NCBI GenBank assembly: GCA_016871315.1
Contig: VFZE01000016.1
Coordinates: 53,738-117,737, forward strand
Source: Acidimicrobiia bacterium
Lineage (GTDB): Bacteria > Acidobacteriota > Terriglobia > Bryobacterales > Bryobacteraceae
DNA: 64,000 nucleotides
Direction of reading: 5' to 3'
Below are positions 37,111-46,047 of the stretch, in pieces; position 1 is the stretch's first letter; each line of letters starts with the position of its first letter. The notes under the pieces are model-generated. The model did not search any database. It worked only from the letters and a program-made list of their open reading frames with translations, and was not told the origin of the DNA. A program made the translations under genes and the position numbers.

Positions 37111-39036
37111 TTAAATCTGGTCCTTCTTGGGGTCGGCCGCGGGGACGGCTGCCGGGGCAGTTTTCTCTTTCTCTCTCGACGGCGCGGCTTCCTGCGGAAC
37201 AGGGGCCTGCGGCGCCGATGCGGTTGCTTCGGAGGGGGAGGAAGCGGGGGCATCCTCCTCTTGCTCGGCCGGCTTTTCCGGCTCCGCGGATTTCTCCGTA
37301 GTTGTTTTGGCGGATTCTGTTTCCAGCCCTGCCGGCTTGACGGCAGTTTCCGGAGCCTTCACCGGCTCAGGCGTTGATTCCAATTCCTCCTCGGGCATGC
37401 GCTTGCGCGCTGCCGCGGCGTTCAACGCCACTTCGGTGTCGAACTCGTTCGAAATCTGCGCTACCAGAGGTTCCGGCGGCGGCTGCGTTGCCAGCCGCGT
37501 AGCGAGCGTTTCGCCGGGTTGCGACTCCTTGCTGACACCGGGGTCCGCCGTCGAGGAGGCGGAGACGGTCTGTTTGGCCGGCTCCGGCTGATCTTCCGGC
37601 TTCGCCGGCGCGGAATTTGCTGCATTCTGCTGCTTGCCGGTCTTGCCCGCCGAAGAGCGAACTTGCCCCTTCACGGCGCCAGTCTTGTTGGACGACGACG
37701 GTTTCTCCGCAGGCGGCAGAAACTCCCGCGGCATGACCGGCTGCGGCTTGGGATCGGTCGCATTCAGGGGATCGACCAGTTCCGGAGTGACCAGGACAAT
37801 CAGCTCGGTTTTCGACTTCCTCTCTTCGCGGCTCTTGAACAGAACACCGAGCAGGGGGATGTTGGACAGGCCGGGAATTTTGGAAACGGAATCGGTGAGC
37901 CGGTCATCAATCAGTCCGCCGATGACGAAGCTCTGGCCGGGACCCAATTCAATGTCGGTTTCCATGCGGCGAGTGGCCAACGCGGGAATCGTGAATCCGG
38001 AGAAGGTCACCGCATTGGCAAGATCGATGGTGGAAACCTCGGGGCGGACGTGCATTTTCAATGTGTTGTGCGGCGTCAGCCTTGGGTTGAAATTCAGGCG
38101 GATTCCGAATTCGCGGAATTGTATGGTGACCGCGCCGGCATTGGAGCCGCCCTGGAGAACCGGAACCGGGAATTCGCCGCCAACCAGAAAGCTGGCTTCC
38201 TTTCCATTGGTTGTCACCAGGTTGGGCTCGGCGAGAATCTGCAGGACGCTTTGCGACTGGAGCGCGCGTATGGTGGCGGCCAGGTTCAGGTCCGGGCGGA
38301 AGGCGAAGACGTTCAGTGCATCGGTAAGAGAGAAGCGCGAGCTGGTGCCCTCCAGCCCTCCGGGAATGGTGCCGCTGACGTTGGAGATGGCCCCGGGCGA
38401 AAACTGTCCGGTGGTGATCGAGCCCGGAGTGTTCAAGGCGCCGGTGGAAAGGATATTGGCGCCCAGCGCGACGGCGGCGCTTCGATTCACCTCGGCAAAT
38501 TTCACGCGAAGCATGACCTGCTTCTCGACCGGCCCGACGGCGACCTGGAGGTTGTTGACGACGGTCCTGGCGAGAGAACCAACCAGCGCACCGGCGCGAT
38601 CGGCGACGGCCTGCGAACTCACCGTGCCAATGAGGGAGACCGAATCACGAGCCGACTGAATCTGGATGTTCTCCGCGGTAAAAGTGTCCTTGAGGAGCCG
38701 CCGGATTGGTTCCAGATTGTGCTCGACGGAGATGTTGTAGAAAGCGCGCTGGCCGGTCTTGGCCCAAACCACGACGGTGGCGATGCCATGGCTCTTGGCA
38801 TGCAGAAGGATTTCCCGCGTTGAGACGGCGACGGCGTCGACAATATTCGGGTCCGAGGTGGAGATGCGCGCCACATCGGTGGGATAGTCGATGACGATGC
38901 TCTTGCCCACCGTGATCTTCAGATCCTCCGCGGAGGTTTGTCCCATCAGGCCGGCGGGAACGGCGCAGGCAAGCAGGGCAAGCCCGAACAGGGCGCGCGG
39001 TGTTAGCCGCTTGAGTTGGATCATTGGCAGTGACAT
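37111..39036 (-). CDS. cpaC: Tad secretin CpaC/RcpA with long low-complexity tail
   Basis: 641-residue outer-membrane secretin precursor. After a signal peptide come the pilus-assembly N-terminal domain (ITVGKSIVIDYPTDVARIST, ~40-105), a BON-like segment (~110-170) and the secretin core (VMLRVKFAEVNRSAAVALG to ELIVLVTPELVDPL, ~175-424, with IGGLIDDRLTDSVSKIPGLS). Residues ~430-641 form an unusual extension rich in Pro, Glu, Ala, Ser and Lys, about twice the length such secretins normally need after the core. It is adjacent to cpaB. Confidence 0.92.
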   Translation of the reverse strand: MSLPMIQLKRLTPRALFGLALLACAVPAGLMGQTSAEDLKITVGKSIVIDYPTDVARISTSDPNIVDAVAVSTREILLHAKSHGIATVVVWAKTGQRAFYNISVEHNLEPIRRLLKDTFTAENIQIQSARDSVSLIGTVSSQAVADRAGALVGSLARTVVNNLQVAVGPVEKQVMLRVKFAEVNRSAAVALGANILSTGALNTPGSITTGQFSPGAISNVSGTIPGGLEGTSSRFSLTDALNVFAFRPDLNLAATIRALQSQSVLQILAEPNLVTTNGKEASFLVGGEFPVPVLQGGSNAGAVTIQFREFGIRLNFNPRLTPHNTLKMHVRPEVSTIDLANAVTFSGFTIPALATRRMETDIELGPGQSFVIGGLIDDRLTDSVSKIPGLSNIPLLGVLFKSREERKSKTELIVLVTPELVDPLNATDPKPQPVMPREFLPPAEKPSSSNKTGAVKGQVRSSAGKTGKQQNAANSAPAKPEDQPEPAKQTVSASSTADPGVSKESQPGETLATRLATQPPPEPLVAQISNEFDTEVALNAAAARKRMPEEELESTPEPVKAPETAVKPAGLETESAKTTTEKSAEPEKPAEQEEDAPASSPSEATASAPQAPVPQEAAPSREKEKTAPAAVPAADPKKDQI

Positions 39037-39966
39037 TTAGTTCCTCCCGCGGGCATTGGAGACGACTTCCACGGTTTTGGTCGTCCCGCGAATGACAACA
39101 ATCTGATCGGGCACCGGTGGCGGAGGCGGCATCAACACCGGCGGTGGCGGGGGCGCCTGAGCAACCACCACGGGCCGCGGCCGGGGCCGGGGCCTGCCTT
39201 CCTCGCCTTCGCCTTCTTCTTCGGAACGCGAGCCGCCGGTGGACTTGCCCGCCTTCATTTTGTAAAGTTCGTGGATCCTGCGGCCCGTCGTCGCGACAAT
39301 CCCGGTGTCGGCGGCGTTGCGCAGCACGAGCTGAATCCGGGCTTCGTTGCCGGCCAGAGTCAGAATCTCGGCTTGGTCCGGAGTAACCAGAAGGGTAACC
39401 ACCGGCGCGTTGATCGCCTGACCACGGGGATCGGACTGAATGGTTTGACCCGCGCTGAGCACGGTGATGTCCTGCAGAACCGTTGTGGTCATCGTCGCGC
39501 TTCCATCGGAGGGTGGACGGCCCGTGACCAGGACGTCGACGTGCATGCCCGGCAGCACGAATCCGGCGACGCCGACGACTTCATTCACGCGAACCGAGAC
39601 CGCGCGCATGCCGACGGGAATGACGGGGGCCAGGCCGTGACCGCTGCCTCGGGCCGCCAGCCGGCCATCCAGCAGAGGCTCGTCCAGCAGGATGTTGCTC
39701 ACCACGGGCCGGTCAATCACTTCTTCCGGCTTGGAAAAACCGCCCTTGGGAAATGCAACTACCGGGAACTTGGCGATTTTGATGTCGTCCGGTTTCACGG
39801 TAACGCCCACGGGCAGCGGCTTGGCCGCGACGACGACTTCCTGCATGTCGGTCTGCTCGGCCTTTTTCGGAGCCCCGGCCCGCGCCGACATCTGGTAGAA
39901 AATGCTCGACACCACCAGGGCGAACACCAGACTTACTCCAAGAACAGTTAAAAACCTTCGGTCCAT
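39037..39966 (-). CDS. cpaB: Flp pilus assembly protein CpaB/RcpC
   Basis: 309 residues with an N-terminal membrane segment (FLTVLGVSLVFALVVSSIFY), a SAF domain (EVVVAAKPLPVGVTVKPDDI, ~44-110) and the RcpC beta-clip region (VIPVGMRAVSVRVNEVVGVAGFV). The last ~70 residues are low complexity: an Glu/Gly-rich patch, RPRPRPRP and two polyproline runs. CpaB-type proteins work with the secretin in the periplasm. The stop abuts the secretin start. Confidence 0.9.
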   Translation of the reverse strand: MDRRFLTVLGVSLVFALVVSSIFYQMSARAGAPKKAEQTDMQEVVVAAKPLPVGVTVKPDDIKIAKFPVVAFPKGGFSKPEEVIDRPVVSNILLDEPLLDGRLAARGSGHGLAPVIPVGMRAVSVRVNEVVGVAGFVLPGMHVDVLVTGRPPSDGSATMTTTVLQDITVLSAGQTIQSDPRGQAINAPVVTLLVTPDQAEILTLAGNEARIQLVLRNAADTGIVATTGRRIHELYKMKAGKSTGGSRSEEEGEGEEGRPRPRPRPVVVAQAPPPPPVLMPPPPPVPDQIVVIRGTTKTVEVVSNARGRN

Positions 39967-39997
39967 TGCTTTTTCATCTCCTCATTCGGTGACTGCC

Positions 39998-40480
39998 TCA
40001 AACTCCCGAGAACAGCGTCAACCACGCGCCCATTACGATCGCCGGGGCGTAAGGAATCGCCGCCGGTGCCTTGCCCGTCTCCGCGTTTTTTCCGCGTCTG
40101 CGCAAAGCGCTGCATCCAAGTACTGCCACAGCCAGCACGCCTCCAAAAATCGCTGCCAGCAAAGCGGCAGGCAAGAGACGTCCGATTCCGAGGATGGCCC
40201 CGAAGCCGGCCATTAACTTCACGTCCCCGCCACCCATGCCGCCAAGTATGTAAAAGATCAGAAATACGAAAAAACCTGCCACCGCTCCCAGCAGCGCCGA
40301 GCCGGCACCGCGCCATCCTGCAGTCAGGGCATGGCAGGCGATCCCGCCCGCCAGCGCCGTCAAGGGAAGCCAGTTGGAAATCGTGCGCCGAAGCAGATCC
40401 TCGGCTGATGCGACAAGGCCGACAAAACCTGCCAGCCACATCTCTGCACCGCTCCAAGCCATGGCGCTGATTTCCGGCAT
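39998..40480 (-). CDS. tadV: Prepilin peptidase TadV/CpaA
   Basis: 160-residue A24-family aspartic prepilin peptidase, which cleaves the leader of Flp prepilins. The second catalytic Asp is in the GGMGGGDVKLMAG motif, and the first is in SAEDLLRRTISNWL. Several membrane helices surround them. ATG 40480 (MPEISAMAWSG) lies one base after the upstream stop. The presence of this enzyme implies that a prepilin substrate exists elsewhere in the genome. Confidence 0.88.
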   Translation of the reverse strand: MPEISAMAWSGAEMWLAGFVGLVASAEDLLRRTISNWLPLTALAGGIACHALTAGWRGAGSALLGAVAGFFVFLIFYILGGMGGGDVKLMAGFGAILGIGRLLPAALLAAIFGGVLAVAVLGCSALRRRGKNAETGKAPAAIPYAPAIVMGAWLTLFSGV

Positions 40481-40481
40481 C

Positions 40482-42455
40482 CTATTCGTTCCCCCCATCG
40501 ACGACCGGCCAGCCTTGAGCTGAATGCTCATTGCCACCGGCAAACGCTCTCACACGATCCCGCATTTCCTTGTTTAGAAAGAGCCCGGAACCATTGCCAA
40601 GACTGCCCGGCGTTGCCATCCCCACGGCCCCCGGTCTGGCATGCATCATTGCCGCGGATTTCGACATCAGCCCGGGCGCGGCGAAACCGGACCGCAGGGC
40701 GAACACACCCAGTGGCGTACCGGAGGGCAGGCTCCAGACCTGCTCGACCGGCTTGGTCATGGAATCCCTCTTTTTCCGGGAAACGCCCGAGGCTTCCTGA
40801 ATGCGACGACCCGCCTTCATTTCAATGAGTTCTCCCTTAGAAAATTCGGATGGTTGTGAAGTTTCCATTAGTCCGGGGTAGATATTTTTTCCGCCAGCCT
40901 CCCCATTGGCCGCCGTAACCGGCTTAACTCGCTCAAACAACAGAGCTTTTCCGCCATCCTCGACCATCGCCCAGCCAGCGTCCTCTTTCAGTAAAGTCGA
41001 TAACCCCATTTCCGGCGGAAGCAGGACCATTTCCAGCTGATGCTTGTCGAGCAGTTGTCTCCAGCGCCAATGTCCGTGCATCAGTTCCACGTACTCCCGG
41101 CCCAACTCCTGTCCATAAAAGTCGCTCCGGCCATCGAAAAAGACCCTTTGCACGGGGTAATGGCGGTAAATGAGGTAATCGGCCCACTGATCGGTGGTAA
41201 AGATACGCGCCGCCTGAATGCGATGCTTATGCCGCGCCACGGTGGCAACAGGGAATTTCTCCTCGGGATAGTCGGCAGGCCAGACGACGCGATCCATCCA
41301 CCACAGGGAGGCGACGAACACCAAGGGCCACAGGCTGTTCCAGGCGAACTTCGGCCTGACGTCGCCCGACATCGCGTCCAATATCTTCCGCACGCTGGCC
41401 TTTCCGGCCGGCGCCACCCACTGATCCCACAACCGGCTCAACTCCAGGGCCAGTATCGGCGCCGCCACCGCCGAGAAGACCGTAATGTGGCGTACCGCGC
41501 CCAGCGCCTGGTGCGCCCAGAACAGAATCCAGAGCGCCTCGGTAATCCTGCGCCGGCTCAGCAATGACCAGCAGGTAACAAGTCCGGCGAAAAGCAGCAA
41601 TTCAAACTGCAGCACATTCTCATTGCGGAATTTCGGAGATTGAAACTCCATCACGACGTCGCGTATCCAGTCCGAGCGCAGATAGGAAGCTATGTGGACG
41701 TGCAGCTGCCAGCCGTAGGGATTCAGCAAGCTGGCGGCGACGCAAGCGGCCGTAAGCTTCAGATAACGAATCACTTTGCCCCAGCCGCCGCCTTCCAGCG
41801 CGGTTCCCGCCGTAAGCATCCCGAGCATCGCGATCAAGGCCAGGAATCCGCCGTGGAGGTTGGTCCAAACCCCCGTCAGCGGCGCCAGGGCCCAAATCAG
41901 CTTGCCCGGGTTCTGCCGGTCCCGCTGGATGATCCACACCGACACCGGCACAAGCACGAGCGTGAACAGGTGCGGGCGCGCAAGGAAGTGGATCGAGCTT
42001 GCCCCCGTGGTCAGAAGCGCCACGGCCAGCGCAAGCAGCAGATTAGTCCCGCCCCAGAGCATATAGCGGAACAAGATGATGCAGTAAGAGACGATCAGCA
42101 CGCCAGCGAACAGAACCAGGGCCTTCAGTCCGCCCGCCTGATGCAGCAGCGCATAGATCACGTCGGCGCCCCACTCCCAGGCGAACCACGGCTGGCCTTG
42201 CTTGGTAAAGGAAAACGGATCCAGTTTCGGGACAGTGCCTGTAGCCAGAATCTGCTCACCCGTGCGGATGTGCCAGCCGCTGTCGCCATCGGCCAGCAAC
42301 CATGTCCAACCGGCGGGGCCGGAGAGAAACAGCCATACAACCAGGGCGATAAACAGGCAGTCGGTAAACGAGGGTGTCAGAAGGGCCCGCAGACCTCTGG
42401 CCTTGGCGCTGCCAGCAGGCGCTGTCAAGGCGGGCGTGAGCGTAGCAGTGCTCAT
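40482..42455 (-). CDS. Polytopic membrane protein in the Tad locus, possibly GT-C-like
   Basis: 657 residues. The N-terminal ~370 contain ten or more hydrophobic segments, with the acidic first-loop motif LLADGDSGWHIRTGEQIL after TM1 and RPHLFTLVLVPVSVWI later. A large exoplasmic part follows (FPVATVARHKHRIQAARIF, VFFDGRSDFYGQEL). This resembles GT-C glycosyltransferases or O-antigen-type enzymes, but no family is certain. The final ~130 residues are an unusual soluble tail. It overlaps the LuxR gene by 4 nt and tadV follows directly, so it may modify pilin or surface material. Confidence 0.7.
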   Translation of the reverse strand: MSTATLTPALTAPAGSAKARGLRALLTPSFTDCLFIALVVWLFLSGPAGWTWLLADGDSGWHIRTGEQILATGTVPKLDPFSFTKQGQPWFAWEWGADVIYALLHQAGGLKALVLFAGVLIVSYCIILFRYMLWGGTNLLLALAVALLTTGASSIHFLARPHLFTLVLVPVSVWIIQRDRQNPGKLIWALAPLTGVWTNLHGGFLALIAMLGMLTAGTALEGGGWGKVIRYLKLTAACVAASLLNPYGWQLHVHIASYLRSDWIRDVVMEFQSPKFRNENVLQFELLLFAGLVTCWSLLSRRRITEALWILFWAHQALGAVRHITVFSAVAAPILALELSRLWDQWVAPAGKASVRKILDAMSGDVRPKFAWNSLWPLVFVASLWWMDRVVWPADYPEEKFPVATVARHKHRIQAARIFTTDQWADYLIYRHYPVQRVFFDGRSDFYGQELGREYVELMHGHWRWRQLLDKHQLEMVLLPPEMGLSTLLKEDAGWAMVEDGGKALLFERVKPVTAANGEAGGKNIYPGLMETSQPSEFSKGELIEMKAGRRIQEASGVSRKKRDSMTKPVEQVWSLPSGTPLGVFALRSGFAAPGLMSKSAAMMHARPGAVGMATPGSLGNGSGLFLNKEMRDRVRAFAGGNEHSAQGWPVVDGGNE

Positions 42456-43192
42456 GGCCGGCCCGAACCCGACATTCCGCCTCCGGCGGCCTGACTCCCG
42501 GCAACAGGAGCCGAACGGCCCGCCTGCTTCCGCGGAGCGGCCCGAGCCTCCACCTGGGCGGCCTCCTCGAGCAGGCGGTCCGCCAGGAGGCTTAGCTCAT
42601 GCCGGTCGCGAACACCGGTCTTTTCGAAGATGTGCATCAAATGCACCTTCACGGTGCCGGGTGTGATCCGCATGCTCGCCGCGATCTCACGGTTCTTCAG
42701 GCCGCACTTCAGCAGAGCCATCGCCTCCCGCTCACGCTGCGTCAGCCGCATCGCCAGATGCTGGTCCTGATGCCCCGATGCCGCGCCGGAATCGGGGCTC
42801 CAGATGCGGCCGGCGGCGGCGGCGCGGAAACAGTCCAGCAGGGAACTCACCGGACGGTTGCGCTCCAGGAAGGCGAAGATGCCGCCTTGACGCGCCATGC
42901 GCTGATCGGCCGGCGAGAGTTCGCGCGTCCATAGGATGACGCGCGTTTCCACGGCCGCCCTGCGGAGATCGGCGAGTACTTGAAATAGAGTGCGCAGCCC
43001 GAAGGACTGATCCACCATGAACAGATCCGGCCGCAGCCGGACCACCTGCTCGGTCACATTATGTGGATCGGCGGAGTACCCCAGAAAGTTCAGTCCCGGG
43101 CAGGATTCCAGCGCACGAGAAAGCCCTTCCCCAAGAAGAGGTTGCTCGACAAATGCATACAGGGTGGCAGCCTGCGGCGCGCTGGTTTGCAC
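42452..43192 (-). CDS. LuxR-family response regulator heading the Tad operon
   Basis: 246 residues from a GTG start. The N-terminal receiver-like domain (LYAFVEQPLLGEGLSRAL, PDLFMVDQSFG with the candidate phospho-Asp, ETRVILWTREL) is followed by a LuxR helix-turn-helix (LTQREREAMALLKCGLKNRE, VKVHLMHIFEKTGVRDRHEL). A basic Ala/Gly-rich tail ends the protein. As first gene of the locus, coupled to the next by ATGA, it is the obvious candidate regulator of the pilus genes; no partner histidine kinase is nearby. Confidence 0.88.
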   Translation of the reverse strand: MQTSAPQAATLYAFVEQPLLGEGLSRALESCPGLNFLGYSADPHNVTEQVVRLRPDLFMVDQSFGLRTLFQVLADLRRAAVETRVILWTRELSPADQRMARQGGIFAFLERNRPVSSLLDCFRAAAAGRIWSPDSGAASGHQDQHLAMRLTQREREAMALLKCGLKNREIAASMRITPGTVKVHLMHIFEKTGVRDRHELSLLADRLLEEAAQVEARAAPRKQAGRSAPVAGSQAAGGGMSGSGRP

Positions 43193-43243
43193 AAGAATAT
43201 CCCGTGCTCATCCATCGGCCAAACCGGCGCCAAAGAATAGAGG

Positions 43244-44680
43244 CTACTCTTCGGAGATCTCCCGCACCTCTCCGAACTTCTTCAATACGTCGCGAATCTT
43301 GCCCGCATCGCCCACCGCCACGATCTGCGCATTCTCGCGCGGTACGTAGGCCGACCCGGCCCGGGCCACGTCCTCGGCGGTGATCTTCATGATGTTCTCC
43401 GGGTACCGGTCCCAGTAATCGGCCGGGAAGCCGTATTCCCGTTGCATCAGCACCTGTCCCAGCAGGCTCGAGGAGCTTTCCAGGCCCAGCGCGAAATTGG
43501 CAACTAGCGCCCGCTTTGCTCCGTTCAACTCCTCCGGCGGCACCGGCTTGGCGGCGATCTCGAAGAACTCCTTGAGTAACTCCTCCAGCGCCGGGCCAGT
43601 CACCTCCGTCCGCACCGACGTCGCCGCCTCAAAGTGGTTGCGGTAGCGCGTCGCCGAGAAGGAACTGCGGATCCCGTAGGTGTACCCCTTCTCTTCCCGG
43701 ATGTTGCGGAACAGCCGCGACGCCGGACCCTGCCCGAGCACGCGGTTCAGCACCGTGCAAGAGTAATAGTCTGGACTCAAGCGGTCAATCGCGCGGTTGG
43801 CCACCAACAAGTATGTCTGGACCGAATTCGGCCGGTGGATCAGCGTAACGGATCGTTTGCCGATCGGCTCGCGCACGGGCAGCTTCGGCGTCTCCACCCC
43901 CGGCCCCTTCCAGCCGCCCAGGTATTTTTCCAGCGCCGGCAAAAGCTGCTTCAGCGTCACGTCGCCGGAGACGCCCAGCACGGCGCCGGCCGGCGTGTAG
44001 CGGCCTTGGTAGAAATCGGCCAGATTCTCCCGCGTCAGCTTGCGGACCGCCGCCGGCGTTGAGGCGATGACCGAGCGAGCATCGCCCGCATAGAGGATCT
44101 TCATCATCTCCTGATCGGCTAGAAACGACGGCTGCGTCCGCATCTGCTGCAGTGCCGTCAATTGCCGGCTCTTCCAGTTGTCCAGTTCGTCCTGGGGGAA
44201 ACTCGGGTTCAACAGTACATCGGCCGCCAGCGCCAGCGACGGCTCCAGATTCTCCGCCAGCATGCTCATCCGCACGTGCGTCGTGCGCGAGCCGAACCCG
44301 GCTTGCGCGCTGAGCGACGCTCCGATCCCGGCCAACTGCTCCGCGATCTGACGCGCCGTCCGCGTCTTGGTTCCCAGCCGGATCATATCGGCGGTCGCAT
44401 CGGCCAGACCCGGCAAATCGGCCGGATCCGACAAACTGGACGCCGGGATCACGACGTCCATAAACACGAGCGGCGTGCGGTGATCCTCCATCACCAGCAC
44501 CGTCAGCCCGTTCTTCAGCTTCCCCTCGGCCGCCTTGGGCAGCTTCACCCGGAGGATTTCATTCGAGACCGGAGCCTTGCCCTTCAGCACCACACCCTTC
44601 AGCGATGTCAGCTCCTGCCCCTCCTGGGCAAGCGCCAGACCGGCAAACGCCAATGTCAAAACCTGCATCCGGCGCTTCAT
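43244..44680 (-). CDS. M16-family peptidase-like protein lacking the zinc motif
   Basis: 478-residue exported protein (MKRRMQVLTLAFAGLALAQ) with both M16 halves (NGLTVLVMEDHRTPLVFMDV; NIREEKGYTYGIRSSFSA). In place of HXXEH it has GLADATADMI, so it cannot bind zinc in the usual way. Its C-terminal half retains the RxxxxxYxYG substrate-positioning segment. In paired M16B enzymes such a subunit supplies the Arg-Tyr pair to an active partner. The gene follows the active partner with a 4-nt overlap. Confidence 0.88.
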   Translation of the reverse strand: MKRRMQVLTLAFAGLALAQEGQELTSLKGVVLKGKAPVSNEILRVKLPKAAEGKLKNGLTVLVMEDHRTPLVFMDVVIPASSLSDPADLPGLADATADMIRLGTKTRTARQIAEQLAGIGASLSAQAGFGSRTTHVRMSMLAENLEPSLALAADVLLNPSFPQDELDNWKSRQLTALQQMRTQPSFLADQEMMKILYAGDARSVIASTPAAVRKLTRENLADFYQGRYTPAGAVLGVSGDVTLKQLLPALEKYLGGWKGPGVETPKLPVREPIGKRSVTLIHRPNSVQTYLLVANRAIDRLSPDYYSCTVLNRVLGQGPASRLFRNIREEKGYTYGIRSSFSATRYRNHFEAATSVRTEVTGPALEELLKEFFEIAAKPVPPEELNGAKRALVANFALGLESSSSLLGQVLMQREYGFPADYWDRYPENIMKITAEDVARAGSAYVPRENAQIVAVGDAGKIRDVLKKFGEVREISEE

Positions 44681-46032
44681 TGTTTTCCTCCTGACTTTGC
44701 TCCTGACTTTGTTGCCGCCGCGGCCGGCACGGTGACGATCACCGTGCGGTTGGCCTGCTTCCAGTGCGTCTTCACGGCTGCCTGAATCTGCGGCGCCGTC
44801 ACCGCCATGCGCTCGGCGTACAGCCTGTTCAGGCGGCCGGGATCGTTGTAGAGCACGGCGTCATCGGCCAGCCGGATCGCCCTGCCGAGCGAACTGGCCC
44901 TGGAACCGGCCGCCGACCGCCGGATCATGCTACGGGCCCTTTCCAGCTCGTTCTCCGTCACCGGCTCGGCATGCATCCGCGCGATTTCCTCGCTGATGTG
45001 CGACTCCACTTCCTCCACCGTCTTGCCAGGCCGAACAATCGCGATAAGCCGGTATAGCCCCGGCCCCATGCGTTCATCCACGAACCCGAACACCTGCGCC
45101 GCCACCTGCTTTTCCCGCACCAACTTCTGATAGAGCCGCGAGCTGTCGCCGCTGCTCAGGATCGCCGCACCCAATTGCAGCGCCGAGGTGTCGGCATGAT
45201 TGCCCGGCGAAATGCGGTACACCATGTCGATCCGAGACAGCCGAGCCAGCCGGTCCTCGATCCGCTCCCGCCGCTCGGCCTCCTGCGGTTTCTCGGAAAG
45301 ATCCACCTTCTGCGGCGCCTCCTGCCTGGGAATATCGCCGAAAAACTTCTTCACTTTCTCGAGCGTCGTCTTTGTGTCCAGATCCCCAACCAGCGCCAAA
45401 ACGGCATTATTCGGGGCGTAATAAGTGCGGAAGAAATCGTGCACATCCTCCACCGAGGCCGCGTCCAGATCCTCCATCGAGCCGATCACGGAATGCTTGT
45501 AGGCGAAGTTGTCATAGGCCAGCTCCGTGATCCGCTCATTGCTGCGTCCGTAGGGCTGGTTGTCCATCCGCAGACGCCGCTCCTCCTTGACCGCCTGCCG
45601 CTGGTTTTCCAGATTCTCCTTGGTCACCTCCAGCGAGCGCATGCGGTCCGCCTCGAGAAACAACGCCAGATCCAGCTGGTTCTTCGGCAGAACCTCGAAG
45701 TAGAGCGTGCGGTCCGTATTCGTCGTCCCGTTCATGCTGCCGCCGTTGTTGTAAATGAGGAAGAAATGTTCGCCCGCCCCGACATTCTGCGACCCCTTGA
45801 ACATCATGTGCTCGAAAAGGTGCGCGAAGCCGGTCCGCCCGGCCCGTTCATCCTTGGAGCCGACAGCGTAGCTGACCGCGATGCCGAAAATCGGCGCATG
45901 GCGGTCCTCGGCGATCAGCACGCGCAGCCCGTTTTCCAGCTTCGTATCGGTGAAGCGAACCGGCGGTATCGCGGCCGGCGGCGCCGCCAGTGCTGAGCCG
46001 GCGAGTGTAAGTAAAAGAAGCAGTGGCCTCAT
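44677..46032 (-). CDS. M16-family zinc peptidase (active partner)
   Basis: 451-residue exported metallopeptidase (signal MRPLLLLLTLAGSALA) with the inverted zinc motif H71-L-F-E-H75 in GFAHLFEHMMFKG and the distal glutamate region in VKEERRLRMDNQPYGR. M16B enzymes degrade peptides, usually as a heterodimer with an inactive subunit; here the neighbour is that subunit. Predicted periplasmic. It lies 15 nt after the cystathionine-lyase-like gene on the same strand. Confidence 0.92.
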   Translation of the reverse strand: MRPLLLLLTLAGSALAAPPAAIPPVRFTDTKLENGLRVLIAEDRHAPIFGIAVSYAVGSKDERAGRTGFAHLFEHMMFKGSQNVGAGEHFFLIYNNGGSMNGTTNTDRTLYFEVLPKNQLDLALFLEADRMRSLEVTKENLENQRQAVKEERRLRMDNQPYGRSNERITELAYDNFAYKHSVIGSMEDLDAASVEDVHDFFRTYYAPNNAVLALVGDLDTKTTLEKVKKFFGDIPRQEAPQKVDLSEKPQEAERRERIEDRLARLSRIDMVYRISPGNHADTSALQLGAAILSSGDSSRLYQKLVREKQVAAQVFGFVDERMGPGLYRLIAIVRPGKTVEEVESHISEEIARMHAEPVTENELERARSMIRRSAAGSRASSLGRAIRLADDAVLYNDPGRLNRLYAERMAVTAPQIQAAVKTHWKQANRTVIVTVPAAAATKSGAKSGGKQ

Positions 46033-46047
46033 ATTTCCTCGTTGTAA

